64,000 bases of DNA from Allolobophora icterica (GCA_963556255.1 OY744605.1:66239702-66303701), one strand, 5' to 3'; numbered from the stretch's first letter, positions 51,648-63,707 are shown. Notes: a model not told the origin generated them from the sequence alone. Numbers and translations: made by a program.

Positions 51648-52420
51648 AAAAGATGGGTCTTGAACTGTGACTTGAAAATCTCCACAGGTGGTGCATCCTT
51701 GACATGGTAGGGAAGACAGTTCCACACATTGGGTCCAGCAACACAGAAGGAGCATTCAACAAGCTTTGTAGAAAACAGAACTCCCTGAATTGATTTGATT
51801 TCTCGATGAAGACCGTATCGGACACCTGGTTCTGGGTGTGTGCTGCTTGAATACAGAAGTCAGAAATATAGTCCGGGATAAGGCTATTCAGTGCTTTGTA
51901 AGCTAGTGAGCACAGTTTGTAGTTGATCCGCTGAGGAACATGCAACCAATGTCTGCTGGATTACAGACACTATTTGTTGTGCAGAATTTGATAAGTAATA
52001 TGCTCGAATTGTGTCAGGCCGTAGATGACATGAGCAGCAGTGTCCACTCGAGTGGACAATCGGCAGATTCATCGGTAGGCTGTTGCAGTAGTTAACCCAG
52101 GAGACTACGAAGCTGTTGACTGAGATGACAGTGGTTGTTGAGGTAGAAAGAATCTGCGGATGGTTTATTATATGATGCAATTGATGGAAAACCTTAAATG
52201 AGTTGACTGCATGGGGCAACATGGTCTTACAACTGTCAAAGTGGACTCCAAGGTAGTGAATGATGTCAGTTGGCCAAAAAACCTTTGCGTCATTAAGGGC
52301 AAAGGTTCTGTCATCAAGTAGATACCATGCCAGAGGGTGGTGCGCCACATAATGCAGATTATGATAAGTTAAGTCCGAGACGGTTTCACGCCATCCACTT
52401 AAATGTGCTCGATACACACG
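51648..52420 (-). mobile_element. LINE reverse-transcriptase fragment, minus strand
   Basis: Minus-strand frames read IIHYLGVHFDS, then SWVNYCNSLP, then HVPQRINYKLCSLAYKALN and LIPDYISDF: the thumb and C-terminal region of a non-LTR reverse transcriptase, with one frame change near 51910. Its 3' flank continues at 51010-51086 beyond the TTAA element, so that element inserted into it. The frame may extend upstream to ~52760. Confidence 0.82.
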
Positions 52421-54239
52421 AGCACTCTCGGTGTCAGTTCAGAAGTCTGTGATGTCTTTGCCTTTGTCAGGCAGCTGGTTCAGTGACTGCCACACATGAT
52501 GCTGGTCTTCTGACTTCTCAATCAGTAAGCGAATCTTTCCAGCTGGCCCATTGGCCCTAACTGCAAAGTCTATTCTTGCCTTCAGATGTCATCTGTTTTT
52601 GGACTTAAGTTGGTGTGTTGGGGACTTCACATGCTGTCGGAAACGATTTGTCAACACGATTCCTTTGTATTTTATTACTTCTGGGTCAAGTACTCGCTGA
52701 AGATGGATATTGATGTCTCTAGTAATAGTGGTTGAAGATAACCGCAGGAAATGAGGAATTCACGTCAAAGAACTCCAATTAATTGCCTGTGGCTCGGGCT
52801 AGATTGGACAGTGAAGGTCTGGCTTCTCCCCCCCCCCCTGTTGAGGTCGTGGAACAACACAGGTACTCAAACGATGTTACATTCTGGCCAAAGTTGATCG
52901 TAGATAAGGCGTATATGGCAAAGATGGCTGTGCCGTCAATCCGTCATGGTTGAAGAATTTGGCCATGCCCAGACGTTGCTTATCGTCAGTCGGTCAGGCA
53001 GCCTCAAACAGGTTAAAACCCAGCCCTCAGAGACACCTGACGACGTGCGGAGTCCTTGTGCCAGGTTTCAGTCTGGACAAACGCCTTGAGCTTCTTGTCC
53101 TTCACAAGCACTCTGATGTCATCGACCTTGTTATTAACAGACCATATTATATTGAGGCAACCGAATCTGGTCCAATTACCACCTTGTATAGTGTGTCTCG
53201 CTATACGGTAGACGAATCAGAATAGGCACACTGTGTTGCAATCAGGCAGCGCTGGTGTTTATGCCTGGTCGAGGCTCTGAGGCAATTGCTGGAGAATCCA
53301 TGTACAGTGGGTCTGGTCTTTGACTGCACCCGGATCTGCATCCACAGGTCATCCTTCAGCACTTGGGAATAAGCGGGTGTACTTGGCTTAGCTTTATAGT
53401 ATTTCTTTAGAAATTTGGAGTTTACAATTACATCTGGTAATGTAATTAGTGAGGAAATGTTTGTAAAAAAAGCACCCCTTTCAAAGAAAACACAGAGCTG
53501 ACGAGACAGCGACATTTAAGATGAATTCAGATGAAAAAAGCAGATGAAACAAAACTGCATAGCGTGAAAACAGGAAGATAAACCACAGGCTCAAAATATG
53601 CCACTGACTACAGCTACAGGTAATTCATCCCAGATAAGGCAGGCCCTTAGCCAGAAGTAAAGAGTAGAGCATCCAAAAGCATTTGAAGTCGTGACCGCCC
53701 GACGCCGTGAGCGTACGTATTCAAGATCGCCCGAAGCCGCGACCATATGAGTCTGACAGCAGTGCCCTACACTAAATGACCTATGGGTTTTGTTCACATT
53801 TGTAACAGTTTTATGCATGGGTTTTGGCAAAACGGAATATTATCGTTCATTACGCTCAAGGCGATGTTGAAATAATTTATTTCGGCAACCCGTCCAATCA
53901 CGTCCATGCACAATTTATGCCCATCCAAAATAATTTTCACCCGTCCAAAGGACGGGTGGCTGGCTAAGTGCCTGGTAAGAAGTGAGGAAGATAGCAGTGA
54001 GGGAGATAAGGTAAGACGTTAAGTGCTGGGTAACTCAGTGCTGGGTCTGAAGATCAGCTTAAACAAGTCTTTGATGAGTGACCCAGTGCCCATTCAGCGC
54101 TCGTTCTTACCTGGTAGTAAATGAGTACTAATGCAAAGTGGGGGCTAAAAGTTGTCCTAGGATTACTGTCACTGTCTTTGTGCCTCAGCCAAATGATCCA
54201 TCTGCTCCTGTGCAGTTTCCGTAGAGGTATTTCAAAGGT
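52421..54239. other. intronic; repeat pieces
   Basis: 53345-53440 is a direct copy of the LINE 3' end (TTTAGAAATTTGGAGTTTAC). A (C)n run lies at 52830-52839. A 91-codon frame at 52950-53225 has no domain. Confidence 0.45.
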
Positions 54240-54325
54240 GCATTTCCCCGTAATTGTAAACATAAAATTTCTAAAGCATTACTCTAAAGCTAAGCACAGG
54301 GCACAAGCTTATTCACGAGTTCTGT
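54240..54325 (-). mobile_element. LINE 3' end, inverted
   Basis: GTAATTGTAAACATAAAATT, then CTAAAGCATTACTCTAAAGC, then GCACAAGCTTATTCACGAGT is the inverse of the shared 3' end. It forms an inverted pair with 53345-53440. Confidence 0.7.
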
Positions 54326-54349
54326 GTCATGTCAGAGGGGTTAACTTTG

Positions 54350-54505
54350 TCTTTATGCTTCTGAGAAGGTTTTGTAGAGGCCTGTAAACACTTTTTACCT
54401 TTACTTTTATTTATGTCTGAGGATTTGTTATGGAGCATGTAAATAAGCATGTCTCCTTTATGTTTATGCTTCTGGGGAGCTTTTATAGAGGCTTGTAAAC
54501 ACGTG
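54350..54505. repeat. 111-bp tandem duplication upstream of exon 9
   Basis: TTTATGCTTCTGAGAAGG, then GGCCTGTAAACAC at 54352, recurs at 54463 as TTTATGCTTCTGGGGAGC, then GGCTTGTAAACAC. The second copy ends ~35 bp before the exon 9 acceptor. Confidence 0.75.
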
Positions 54506-54541
54506 TGTTGCATATACTCTGAATTTCTTGTGTTGCTGTAG

Positions 54542-54729
54542 GTGCTGGACTTTGGCTGGCCAGACACACTCTCTCCCCCACTCGAGCGACTCTGCAACAT
54601 TTGCAAGTCCATCGATTCTTGGCTCAACTCAAGTCCAAAGAACGTGGCTGTCCTCCACTGCAAAGGCGGCCTTGGCAGAATGGCCGTTGTCATAGCAGCT
54701 TATATTGACTACTGCAACATCTGCGCCAG
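54542..54729 (+). CDS. TNS: tensin exon 9, phosphatase active site (WPD and HCX5R)
   Basis: The exon runs from the GTTGCTGTAG acceptor to CCAG|GTAGGT, 62 codons plus two bases. It opens VLDFGWPD, the acid-loop region of the tensin phosphatase, and continues [16 protein letters not shown], a helix typical of the family. The P-loop is HCKGGLGRM, so the Cys (codon 54659-54661) and the Arg of the HCX5R signature are both present. Vertebrate tensin-1 has Asn in place of Cys and is taken as inactive; tensin-2 keeps Cys. In PTEN the loop is HCKAGKGRT; here the second Lys is Leu and the Thr after Arg is Met, so substrate preference or rate may differ. The exon ends YIDYCNICA, matching the tensin (Y-M-H-Y-S-N-I-S-A) helix. 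Activity is inferred, not shown. Confidence 0.98.
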
Positions 54730-54959
54730 GTAGGTTGATAACAGGTTGGCTGGGATGGAGGAAGATATGCAGGATGGAGGGGAAGAGAAGGATGGAGGAG
54801 GTGGATGTCGATCTTGCTATATAATGATCTTCACCAGATTCGCACTGTGCAATGATCGCTTACCATAAAAGCTGCCTCTGCACTGATCCACGCCTTTGTC
54901 TCCTGTAGAATAGACTTTGGCAATACTATTTTCTTCGGATTGGGTTCCTCTCATATCTC

Positions 54960-55628
54960 GAAATTGCAGTCTTTTCTATATGTATCTGCCATTGGCCATT
55001 TCTCCACCTTTCCATACCAGACACTCTGCATTGGTTACCTATATCTCAACGCATTGAGTATAAGATTCTAACTCTCATGTGATTTGCCTAGTGGGAACTG
55101 TATCTCTGCCTCATCTATTCCTGGTCACAGGTTCCTTCGATTGGCTGCACCTGGTATTATTGTCTTTGCATGGGCTAGGTCATTCGTTACCAAGCACAGA
55201 AATTTTGCCATTGTTGGCCCTGTAACCTGGAATAGTCTCCCATTTAAATTTAAGAAATGAGCTAATCAGTCTGTCACCTTCCTTGTTCCCGGCTTTCCAC
55301 ACCCCGGGCTTTCCATTACCCTCTGGGCTTTCCACCATCCCCAGACTCCACACCCACGGGCTTTCCACTCAAAACTGAAGTCTCACCTTTTCAAGTACTC
55401 CTGGCCTGACTCATCTGATCCTCCACCTTTAAGTTATTTTCACCCTAAACAACACTCGCCTTGACAGCTGCTCAGTCTCTCTTGATCTGGCCCTCTGGAA
55501 ACTGCACTCAGACCTTTGTTTGACTCTCTGGAACCCCCTCTGATTTGACGTAGTGCTCGTGAATAGGCTGGTGCTCTGTGCTTGGCCTTTGAGTGGCGCT
55601 TTAGAAGTTTGGAGATTACAATTATAAG
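54960..55628 (+). mobile_element. LINE C-terminal and 3'-end remnant
   Basis: Reads LHWLPISQRIEYKILTLM, then RFLRLAAPGI, then NFAIVGPVTWNSLPFKFKK, with stops. After ~290 bp comes the shared 3' end TGATTTGACGTAGTGCTCGT, then TAGAAGTTTGGAGATTACAA. This copy links the reverse transcriptase to the 3' end family. Confidence 0.85.
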
Positions 55629-56929
55629 TGCTTGATATCTGTTTTGTTTGATCGTGGGACCTCCCTGCTTAATCAGAAGTGCTGCTACTGCTGCTGCTGA
55701 GTTTTTGCTTGAAGTTGCACTTTACAAATTTAACTTGTGTTAGCTGTGTTAAGAATGGAGAGGGAGCAGCGAGGAGGAGGAGGAGGAGGAGGAACAGGAA
55801 CAGGAAGGAGGATAACAGAAGAGGAACATGAAGGAAAAGGAGGAGGAAGCAGACATGGAGAAGACAGGTGGATGACAGAGGAGAGAAATGGTGTTGGATT
55901 GGAAAGGGTTGGATAATAACATGTAATAATGAGGTTGACCGTGCCAGGCAATGAACTTAAATCAGATGAGAAAGAGTGGGCTGGAGGAGTAAGATGAATT
56001 GGGGAGAAAGAGAAGAATGGTGGAGGATGATATCGGACAAGAAAATATATTATTATAATTGCACTAAAGATATACTGATATTAAAGGAAGATGAAGAGAA
56101 GGAAAGACGATTGGGAAAGAGCGGAGAAGAGGAAAGGGAAGAGAGTGAGAATGATGGACGGGATAATAAAAGGAGAAAAGGGATGAGCAAGCGGAAGGGA
56201 TGTCAAGAGTAAGATGAGCAGCTAGATGAGGAGGAGGAAGAGGATAAATAGGAGGAGGAGGATTAGATGATGGAAATCAGTGGAGGAGAAGAATGAGAGG
56301 GAGGAAGAGGAGGCACAGGAGAAAGTGGTACAGCGGAGAGAAAAGAAGAAAAGTAGATCGAAAGAGAGCTGCAGAAGGAGCGGGACAATGATGAGGAAGA
56401 GTATAAGGAGGAGGAAGAGGAGGAGGAGGAGGAGGAGGAGGAGGAGATGCCTGCCTAGAAGTTGAGCTAAATATAGCCCTCGACTGACTTGCAGCCCGTG
56501 GCGTTTGAGCCAGCTGCTGAATCCCATGTCTCGTCGCTCTATCTCCTTCCTCACATCAGGACCAGGCAGCGGGTGATTTTTATGAACGAGAGATGCTAGC
56601 CGTCTAGTTCTTGGCGCTCATCTCCAGTTTCTTGGGTCTAGCATAAGAACAGATGCACGCCTTGTGCAGCTAAGTAGGAGTTAACATTCAAGTCTTATCA
56701 TCTGAACTGCACTCTGTCTGAACCCTGACCCATCTTCCCCACCCACCCACCCACCCACCCTCCCCCCAACTTCAATTTGCTCTAAAAGCTCTTTTGTAAC
56801 TTTGGTCCACTTCCTGTGTTCTTTCGGTTTCCTTTGATTTTGTCTCATATCCTGCAGCTCACATCAGCTTGTTCATCCTTTCCAGTTGGATCAGTTCTTA
56901 ACTGACTGCATGATTTTAAATGCGGGCGG
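55629..56929. other. intronic purine-rich GGA/GAA tract
   Basis: 55760-56450 is GGA/GAA-rich with a (GGA)n run at 56408-56445. Acidic, basic and Leu/Ser-rich frames are artefacts. (CCCA)n lies at 56740-56762. No exon is seen. Confidence 0.55.
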
Positions 56930-57080
56930 TCCATTCGGTGGCACGCTGGGTTTGCAATCGGACGATTGTGAGTTCGCACCAGCTGATTGGATCTGTGTTG
57001 CGACCCTGGACAAGCTTTTCTGCACGCTTATCAGATTCTGATTTTACTGGCACATATAACAACTACAATGAATAAATGAA
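56930..57080 (+). mobile_element. tRNA-headed SINE
   Basis: TTCGGTGGCACGCTGGGTT (A-box region) and GTGAGTTCGCACCAG (B-box-like), then GACCCTGGACAAGCTTTTCT, ending in an AATGAATAAATGAA tail. Confidence 0.55.
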
Positions 57081-58671
57081 CCGGCCTGAGCTTGTTTAGT
57101 TAATTTTTTGATTAAATACTTTTGGTTGATAATTTGTTTGCTTGCCATGAGCTGCAGTTGAATCCAGTGGGAAAATGTGATGCTTGTGTTAACAATTGTG
57201 ATATTTAGTAACATATTAAATATTGATATCCTTGACGAAAATCACATCAACAGAGCTTCGGGTCTGTTGATGGCTGACATTTTGACAATGGACGGTGTTG
57301 GTGTTGCACAATGGCCGACATTGAAAAAAGTAATATCCGTCAACTGGTGCCACCAATGCCCCAATGGGGTCCTTAGAAAGTGTCAAACCTCCCTCACTCT
57401 GTCAGCCTATCCCTTTCTTCCCTTCTGCAAGGTTATCTCTCCGACTGACCGACCACCCTTCATCCCGCTATATCCATTCGGTGAAGGTCATCCCTAAACG
57501 CCTTAAAGCTGACCTTCCTCCATCCTTGAAAATGGCCGCTTCCACCATACCTCTCCCTTCCTTCATTTCACAGCCTTTCTCCATCCCTCTCTCCATGAAG
57601 GTGTCCTATCCCACCGGCCCTGTCTTCCTCCCTTACTCTTCAGGGTATTTCTCCTCTTTCTCTCTGTGCTCTCCCACCAGTGGAGTGGCTAGAAACTGAA
57701 TCTGAGAGCGCGATGGGGAAGGGAATTCGGGGCATGTGGGAGGGAGTGTATGAGTGCCAATTTTATTCAGTGATTTCTAAATTGGGCTGTAGAGGACTAG
57801 AAGATGCTACTGGGCGTTTGAAAAGGTCAGAAATATGTCAGATATGGGGCAAACCGGGTCAGTAAGGAACCTGATTCATCGAGAGGTCTGAGACTTTATA
57901 ACCTAAAGAGAGATGAGCAAATGGACAGACTAGGACAGAAACGAGTGAAGGAAAGGGATAACAGAGGACAGAAAGAGTAGACAGGGACAGATGAGGACAT
58001 GAAATGTTGAGAGGGACAGATTTTGGTAGGGACAGATGAGGACATGGTCAAATGAGTTGTTGCTTGCATCAGACATTCACAACAATAGTCTGGTATTACC
58101 TGGAGATGTGACCCAGGGCCAGAGGCCTTAACTAATATGTGAGGAAATGCAGCTTGGCTTATTACCAGTTTCTTGAGTTTAACTTTGAACAAATGCAAAA
58201 GATTATAACAGGTTTAAGCAATCAAAATACATTTTTACTGCTTAAATTGTTTTATTTCTACTACATTACATAATTTACGTAATATTTTTATGGACATTGA
58301 AGAGTCCAAGGAATTACTACTGTTCCCCTAGTCTTGGGAAGAACACTGGAAGCTGCTTGCCACATATGGTGCTATACAAATTATCATCATTACATTACTT
58401 GGCAGTAGAGGCACTAAGTCTCGCATTAAGTATTATGTTAGCTTACTGAAGTTGCCCAAGTCTTGCATTAAATATTACATTACTTTAATGGAGAAACCTA
58501 TGCCTAGCATTAAGTATTACATTACATTATGGGAGTCATCAAAATATAACATTCTGTATCTCGTGGGCTTCAGTTTTCCATTGGCAATTGTGCATTTCCT
58601 ATTAGGCGAGTCTCTAAATTGGTACATATTTGCATTTTGTATAAGTGATTTTTGGTTGTTTTTCAATCTAG
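57081..58671. other. intronic; pieces of repeats
   Basis: 57360-57680 is pyrimidine-rich, with a 111-codon frame lacking a domain. 57890-58060 has GGACAGA repeats. 58350-58390 (GTGCTATACAAATTATCATC) resembles a SINE/LINE end with its tail. Confidence 0.45.
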
Positions 58672-58755
58672 TGATGACCAAGCCCTTGACCAGTTCGCCA
58701 TGAAACACTTCTACGATGACAAGCTGGCCAGAATCATTCAACCATCACAGCGCAG
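58672..58755 (+). CDS. TNS: tensin exon 10, end of phosphatase domain
   Basis: The exon runs from the TTCAATCTAG acceptor to GCAG|GTAAGC, 84 bases, and enters and leaves with two bases outstanding. After the split Ser it reads [17 protein letters not shown] and ends QPSQR. DQALDxFAMKxFYxDK and QPSQ(K/R)RYV are diagnostic tensin sequences. The split codon AG|A gives Arg at the junction, leading into YVHYF of the next exon. Confidence 0.97.
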
Positions 58756-59551
58756 GTAAGCAATCCACATACAGGATGAATTAATGAATGCGTAAATGAA
58801 TGACAGATGAATAAGCAAATGAATGAAAGCATAAAGCAAACAATGTCTTATTTCTGCTGCGAGAATTAATCTGGAACAGGATGTTCTAGTATCAAATATC
58901 AGTAGGCCACCTGAATATCAATGTGGTGTCAACGTTTTCTGTATGAAATTGAAACTGAAACTGAAAGTACTTTTCTGTCCCTGCCTCAGTACTTCTTCTG
59001 TGGTCAAGTATTTGTGTCCTATCTCTGCCGAGACAACTAGTCTTGGACAGGATACATGCATTGGTATGTATGTATGTATGTATGTATTGTATGTATCTGG
59101 ACTTCTAAAAATATATATATTTGTGTTTATTGACAAGATCACTGACAAACCACAGTAACTAACATTGAAACATAAGACAGTACAATTATCAAGATCTTAT
59201 AGAACACACGTCTTGGCAGCCTGTTAGGCGCCCGTTCATATTACAGCTGCCCCTAGGGAGCGGAAGGCTGAGTCAACCTATAGGGAACTTACGGGTATCG
59301 AACTGCGTCTTTCAAGATCTTGTGTTCTTCGAGCAAAGGTGTTACCATTCATCTATCCCCTCCCACATTTTGGCACATTTTAGGACCCAATAAAAGTGCT
59401 ATGAAAATGACTAATTCTGTTCCATCTACATCTTGGTGACTCTTGTCACTTAAAAAGTTGTCATTGTCTAAGAAAAATACTTGAAGGCACCGTGACATTT
59501 TTCGCGTTTACGTTACATTACTTGTCCCTGTTCTGCCTGTTATTTTTTCAG
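58756..59551. other. intronic, nothing recognised
   Basis: AATGAATG-type words at 58780-58830 and a short TATG run at 59062-59085. The antisense frames are chance. Confidence 0.5.
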
Positions 59552-59725
59552 ATATGTTCACTACTTTGCGGGTCTTCTTTCGGGAGCGATAAAGATCAAC
59601 AACAGCTCGCTCTACTTGCACCAGATCATAATCCGTGGAATTCCGAACTTCGACGGTCGAGGGGGTTGTAGGCCATTCATCAAGATCTACCAGGGAATGC
59701 AACCAGTCTATGTTTCAAACGTCTT
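59552..59725 (+). CDS. TNS: tensin exon 11, phosphatase/C2 junction
   Basis: The exon runs from the TATTTTTTCAG acceptor to TT|GTAAGT: one base to complete Arg, 57 codons, then two bases. It reads [15 protein letters not shown], then [20 protein letters not shown], then [14 protein letters not shown]. YVHYFSGLLSGxI is the phosphatase-to-C2 connector in tensin and PTEN-like proteins, and GGCRPFLKIYQxMQPVY is the first C2 strand pair. Conservation is high throughout and there is no stop or frameshift. Confidence 0.97.
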
Positions 59726-60594
59726 GTAAGTGACCAGCTTTTGAATTTCACTGGTATTGCATGGTTTTAGATGTAATTAATTTTATTTAGTTATTACATG
59801 GTGCACAGTCAGTGAATTTGACTCAAGTGTGTGTGAACAACTCCTGGATCGTTTATGGAGTCAGATCAGCTGATGCGAACCCTTAATCGTTGGATTACAG
59901 ACGCTACCAGACAGACCACTGAAACCTCATTGTGTATTAGCAGCACACCAGTTTGGCTGTACAGTAGTTCATATAAAGATAGGTAAACTGTTGGTATCAA
60001 TGTACAATATATTCAGCATCAAGATAAATCCTGGGACCTCATTTCTGAGGACTAAGCTTGATATCTGAGGCATGTGAGTACTGACTCTTCATTAGAGCAT
60101 CATTTGGTTATGCATGTAACTAAGTAAGTAGCCTTTTAGTTATATAAAGGAAATGCCAACATTTTACAAAATAGAGTTGATATAGTTGTGAGTTACTCTC
60201 AGTTAGGAATAGCCTAATGCGCAGCTACCATAAACATTTATGATGCTTGCTTGATGCTGGTACACAGTTGAAAGAACAGTAAGTTTGTTGGTAGCTGATT
60301 GATGCTCCTAAGGATGACGAATTCAAAGTATATTGTCCGATCATGTAAGAAGAATTTAACTGACTCTGTTTGTATTGGCTTCTATGAATATTAGTCACAG
60401 CAGCAACAGGTGTGTGTTGCAGGAACACTGACTGTTCACAGCTGTAGGCTTATGGGTGGAAAGCCAAACCTCTCTGTGTTAGATCATTCAAAACGATGGC
60501 TGCAACCATGTGAACAGAATCATCGGCATTAATTAAATCATCTGAAACCACTAAAAATCCACGTGTGGTTGGCTTAATAAGCACAACAAACACA
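59726..60594. other. intronic, nothing recognised
   Basis: No exon, transposon end or array that I can support. Confidence 0.45.
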
Positions 60595-60860
60595 ACGTAT
60601 CAAAGACTGCATTGGCTTCCTGTTGAATTCAGAATAAGATTTAAACTGGCCTGTCTGACCTATAAAAACCTCACATCGAGCACTCCTACTTACCTTCAAC
60701 AACTAGAGCCTAGATGTAGCACTGTCATGGGCTCTCGTGCATTTCATGTTGTTGCCCCTAAGGAGTGGAATCGACTACCAATGCTTGTCCATTGCATCTT
60801 TCAAGACATGCCTCAAAACTCACTATTTCTCATTGGTCTTCAAACATCTGGATATTGTAT
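60595..60860 (+). mobile_element. LINE C-terminal remnant
   Basis: One open frame reads TYQRLHWLPVEFRIRFKLAC, then SRAFHVVAPKEWNRLP, the C-terminal block of non-LTR reverse transcriptases. It ends near (TATTG)n at 60855. The 106-codon frame is this remnant, not a gene. Confidence 0.85.
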
Positions 60861-61409
60861 TGTATTGTATCTAGAAATTTATTAAGCGCCTCTCGCAGAA
60901 TAAATATTCAGAGGCACACCCAGCACAGAAGCCCCCGGGGAAACAGAAATGCCTTTAGGGAACGCGAGACTGACGAGGAAAAGCCAGTCATTAGTTTAGT
61001 CCTGAGCAGAGGGGGAAGGTCATTCTAACTGCTCTTCACCTGGCGACTAACTAACCACGCCTGTGATTCACATTTCTGTGTGACTTTGTGTGCATTAATA
61101 ATCTTCATAATAATAACAGTAATAATAACAGAACTAAACTCCGAGGCAAATATCTCTGAATACACAAGATCTTAGCAGTCAAGCAGCTTAAATCTGAAAC
61201 TACGCACATTTCTTTAGAACTGATACTGACAGAGACTAATGTGCTCCAGTGAGATCCCGAGTGAAGTTTTTTAATGTAACTTAGCTTCTCTAAGTGATAT
61301 TAATTTTTGTTCTTCAGGCCAGCAAGGATCACTTTCAAAGGCTTCTTAGAAGGTACCTTTTTTATTCTGCGTCAATTTAAATGTCAGCGGCTGTTCTCTC
61401 TTGTTACAG
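60861..61409. other. intronic; GCGCCTCTC repeat piece
   Basis: 60870-61030 begins with AAATTTATTAAGCGCCTCTC, similar to dispersed repeat ends elsewhere in the window. The rest is unremarkable. Confidence 0.45.
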
Positions 61410-61681
61410 CACGCCCTCTGCCAGCTCTTCTTATATCTGTGTTACGCTGGATCCTTGTCTGCAGTTACGCAGCGATGTTCTCGTCAAGTGCTTCAACAGA
61501 CCCAGCACTTCTAGTTCGAATCGCGACGTAATTTTTCGCTGCCAGTTTCATACTTGCGCCGTTTCGAACAATCTGGTGAAGTTTGGAAAGTCTGATCTGG
61601 ATGAGGCGTGCAATGACCAACGTTTCCCTGATCAAGGACAAGTGGAGTTTATATTCACATCAGCACCAGAGAGAATTAGCA
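61410..61681 (+). CDS. TNS: tensin exon 12, C2 domain
   Basis: The exon runs from the TTGTTACAG acceptor to AGCA|GTGAGT. One base completes Phe, 90 codons follow, then one base. It covers the rest of the C2 domain: YICVTLDPCLQLRSDVLVKC, then RDVIFRCQFHTCAV, then DQRFPDQGQVEFIF and APERIS. The family equivalents are (V)CITIEPxLLLKGDILLKC, RDVIFRVQFHTCAI, DxRFPxxGKVEFVF and (G/S)PEKI. The C2 domain of tensin and PTEN packs on the phosphatase and binds membrane. The next exon is outside the window. Confidence 0.97.
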
Positions 61682-61764
61682 GTGAGTAAACATCTAGATA
61701 ATGTTATATTAGATTAATTTAAACAGAATTAGCTGTAAGTAAAGTCTTCTTAGATGGTAAAGGT

Positions 61765-61985
61765 ACTTGTATTGTCGTTTGTTGGACACAGTAACCAATT
61801 GGTTAAGTTCTCACCTTGTAACATGGAGTATAGGGTTCGAACCTCCCTAAGATGGTTACTCTGTCCTGTGTAGTGATCTTGAGCAAGTCCTTCACTCAAA
61901 ACTGCTTGATGCCATCAATTGATGCTTGGTCATTAGATAGTTGTGCCTAATAAATGCATAATAATAATAATATTATTATTATATC
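61765..61985 (+). mobile_element. SINE-like repeat (CTTGAGCAAGTCCTT type)
   Basis: B box GGGTTCGAACCTCC, then GATCTTGAGCAAGTCCTTCA, and an ATAATAATAATATTATTATT tail. Same middle block as 28095-28300. Confidence 0.65.
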
Positions 61986-62097
61986 TATACCATGATGAAC
62001 TTGCTTTACCTTTCCATTGATATGCTGCAAGTATGATCGATAGATGTTTCGGCTGAGGTGCAAACACTGGGGTCTTTTTAATCCTACAGACTTGAAG

Positions 62098-62397
62098 ACG
62101 AAGAAGAAAAGCAGTCCCTTAAGTTAACCCTGAAGCAACCATGGGTATGAAGTGTTAGCAACTTCATTTCCTTAGCCACGGCATATCAGAGCGGGTGGCT
62201 AGTCCTCTCCCTCACCGTCTCACCTTCCCACCGAAAGTGTACCGTGTACCGTTAGTGTACTCATTATAGCTGAGTTGTATAGGGGGGTGCAGATGGAGCA
62301 GAAATCTGAACCAAATTTCTACCATGGCAGGGATTTTAACCCTTAACCTCTTGGTTGCAGTCCAGCACGCTAACCACTACACTATCGCCTACCCCAC
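62098..62397 (-). mobile_element. SINE, full-length inverted copy
   Basis: On the + strand it starts GAAGAAGAAAAGCAGTCCCT and ends with the inverse tRNA head: GGATTTTAACCCTTAACCTC (B box, inverted) and CACGCTAACCACTACACTAT (A box, inverted). About 300 bp. Best reference copy of the family in the window. Confidence 0.87.
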
Positions 62398-62587
62398 CCC
62401 TTTAGACTTGATACTTGTTTATTGACCTTAAGGGAAGGAAGTCTGAATTTATGGAATTCAGTTTTGCTTTGAAGCAACCTTAAGTTGATCATAACCATAA
62501 TCTTGAGAGTTACTGTCAGTAAGGTCATTTTTCAGCATCATAGAAAGCCGAGTAGTGGGAACCAGCTGTTCACAATTCGATGTCCAA

Positions 62588-62589
<2 letters not shown>

Positions 62590-62663
<74 letters not shown>

Positions 62664-62665
62664 CA
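62590..62665. repeat. (GGCA)n microsatellite
   Basis: About 19 GGCA units; Ala-Gly-Arg-Gln frames are artefacts. Confidence 0.97.
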
Positions 62666-63707
62666 CGGTTGTGGTGGATGGAGTTTAGAAGTGAAGCAGA
62701 GAGAGAAGAGGGGAATCAGAATAAGATATGTGGCAGACGATAATCTTCTGTTTAAATGAAAGAACGGTTAGTGCAGAGATTGGAATAGCAGCAGATTAGT
62801 GAGTTAACGCATAAACCCCTATATTTCGGTCTTCACGGTTAACAGAATGGGCCAGATCCTAATCTAGTTTGTTATGATAACAGTGCTGCAAGTTTCCAGA
62901 TTAAGTCAGATTAAGGATGCATTCAGATTTTAGTTAAAATATTCAGAAGAAATTTATCATGGATGATCAGATATGAAAATTATTCTTTATGATGTCCAGC
63001 AGGAGTTCTAAATAAGCAAATGTAGAAAAATTGGGCTTGTTGGATTTGTTGAAAATGGACTTTTAATTACAATATTCATCACAGCTAGATTATCACAAAG
63101 AACAGTAGTGGTTCACTATTTGCGTCAGAAATTGTTTTGGTTGTACAAATTTAGGTCAGTTATACCACACGACCCAGTTTAACATGAGCTAAAAACAGTT
63201 TGGCAATATGATTCTTGTTTATGATTCTTGCTTTATGCCTGCGACACTTGCAGAACGCTCATAAAGTTTTTATGGTAGATAGAAAAGATCATTAATGTCA
63301 CCAATAGTACGCTCGTAAATACAAGTTTCGGGCTGGGTTTGAAACTTGGAAATAGTTTCTACTTAATGATGCTGTGTCATAACGAAGATGATTAGCTTTG
63401 CCCTCGTCTTTTGTCCAGGCTTGGGCTGCAATCCCACCCTAGTTTGGCTGTGTGGGAGTGGCGCTTGGAAAGTTTAGAGAGAATATTATGCATCACCGGG
63501 AGGAGCTGGTGATTTTTAGTTTTCCCAGGTGGAGCCACTCTGAATATTCCAGTTCTGATTTCTCAATGTTCCTTTTGATTGTTTTGGCAAAATGGAGTTT
63601 TGTAGTTGGCCAGTCAGTCATAGATTCTGTATTAAACTGCTGAGTGAGTGACATCACTTCTTACGGGGAAACTACAAAATCATTCAGATGTAGGAGATTG
63701 TTAGCAG
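62666..63707. other. intronic, nothing recognised
   Basis: No exon is found before the window end. Confidence 0.45.

Noticed and set aside
56222..56554. 110-codon antisense Leu-rich frame
   Set aside because: Translation of the GGA/GAA-rich tract; no signal beyond composition.
62340..62397. Isolated tRNA gene on the minus strand
   Set aside because: The boxes are those of a SINE head, with the SINE body attached and no intact cloverleaf.
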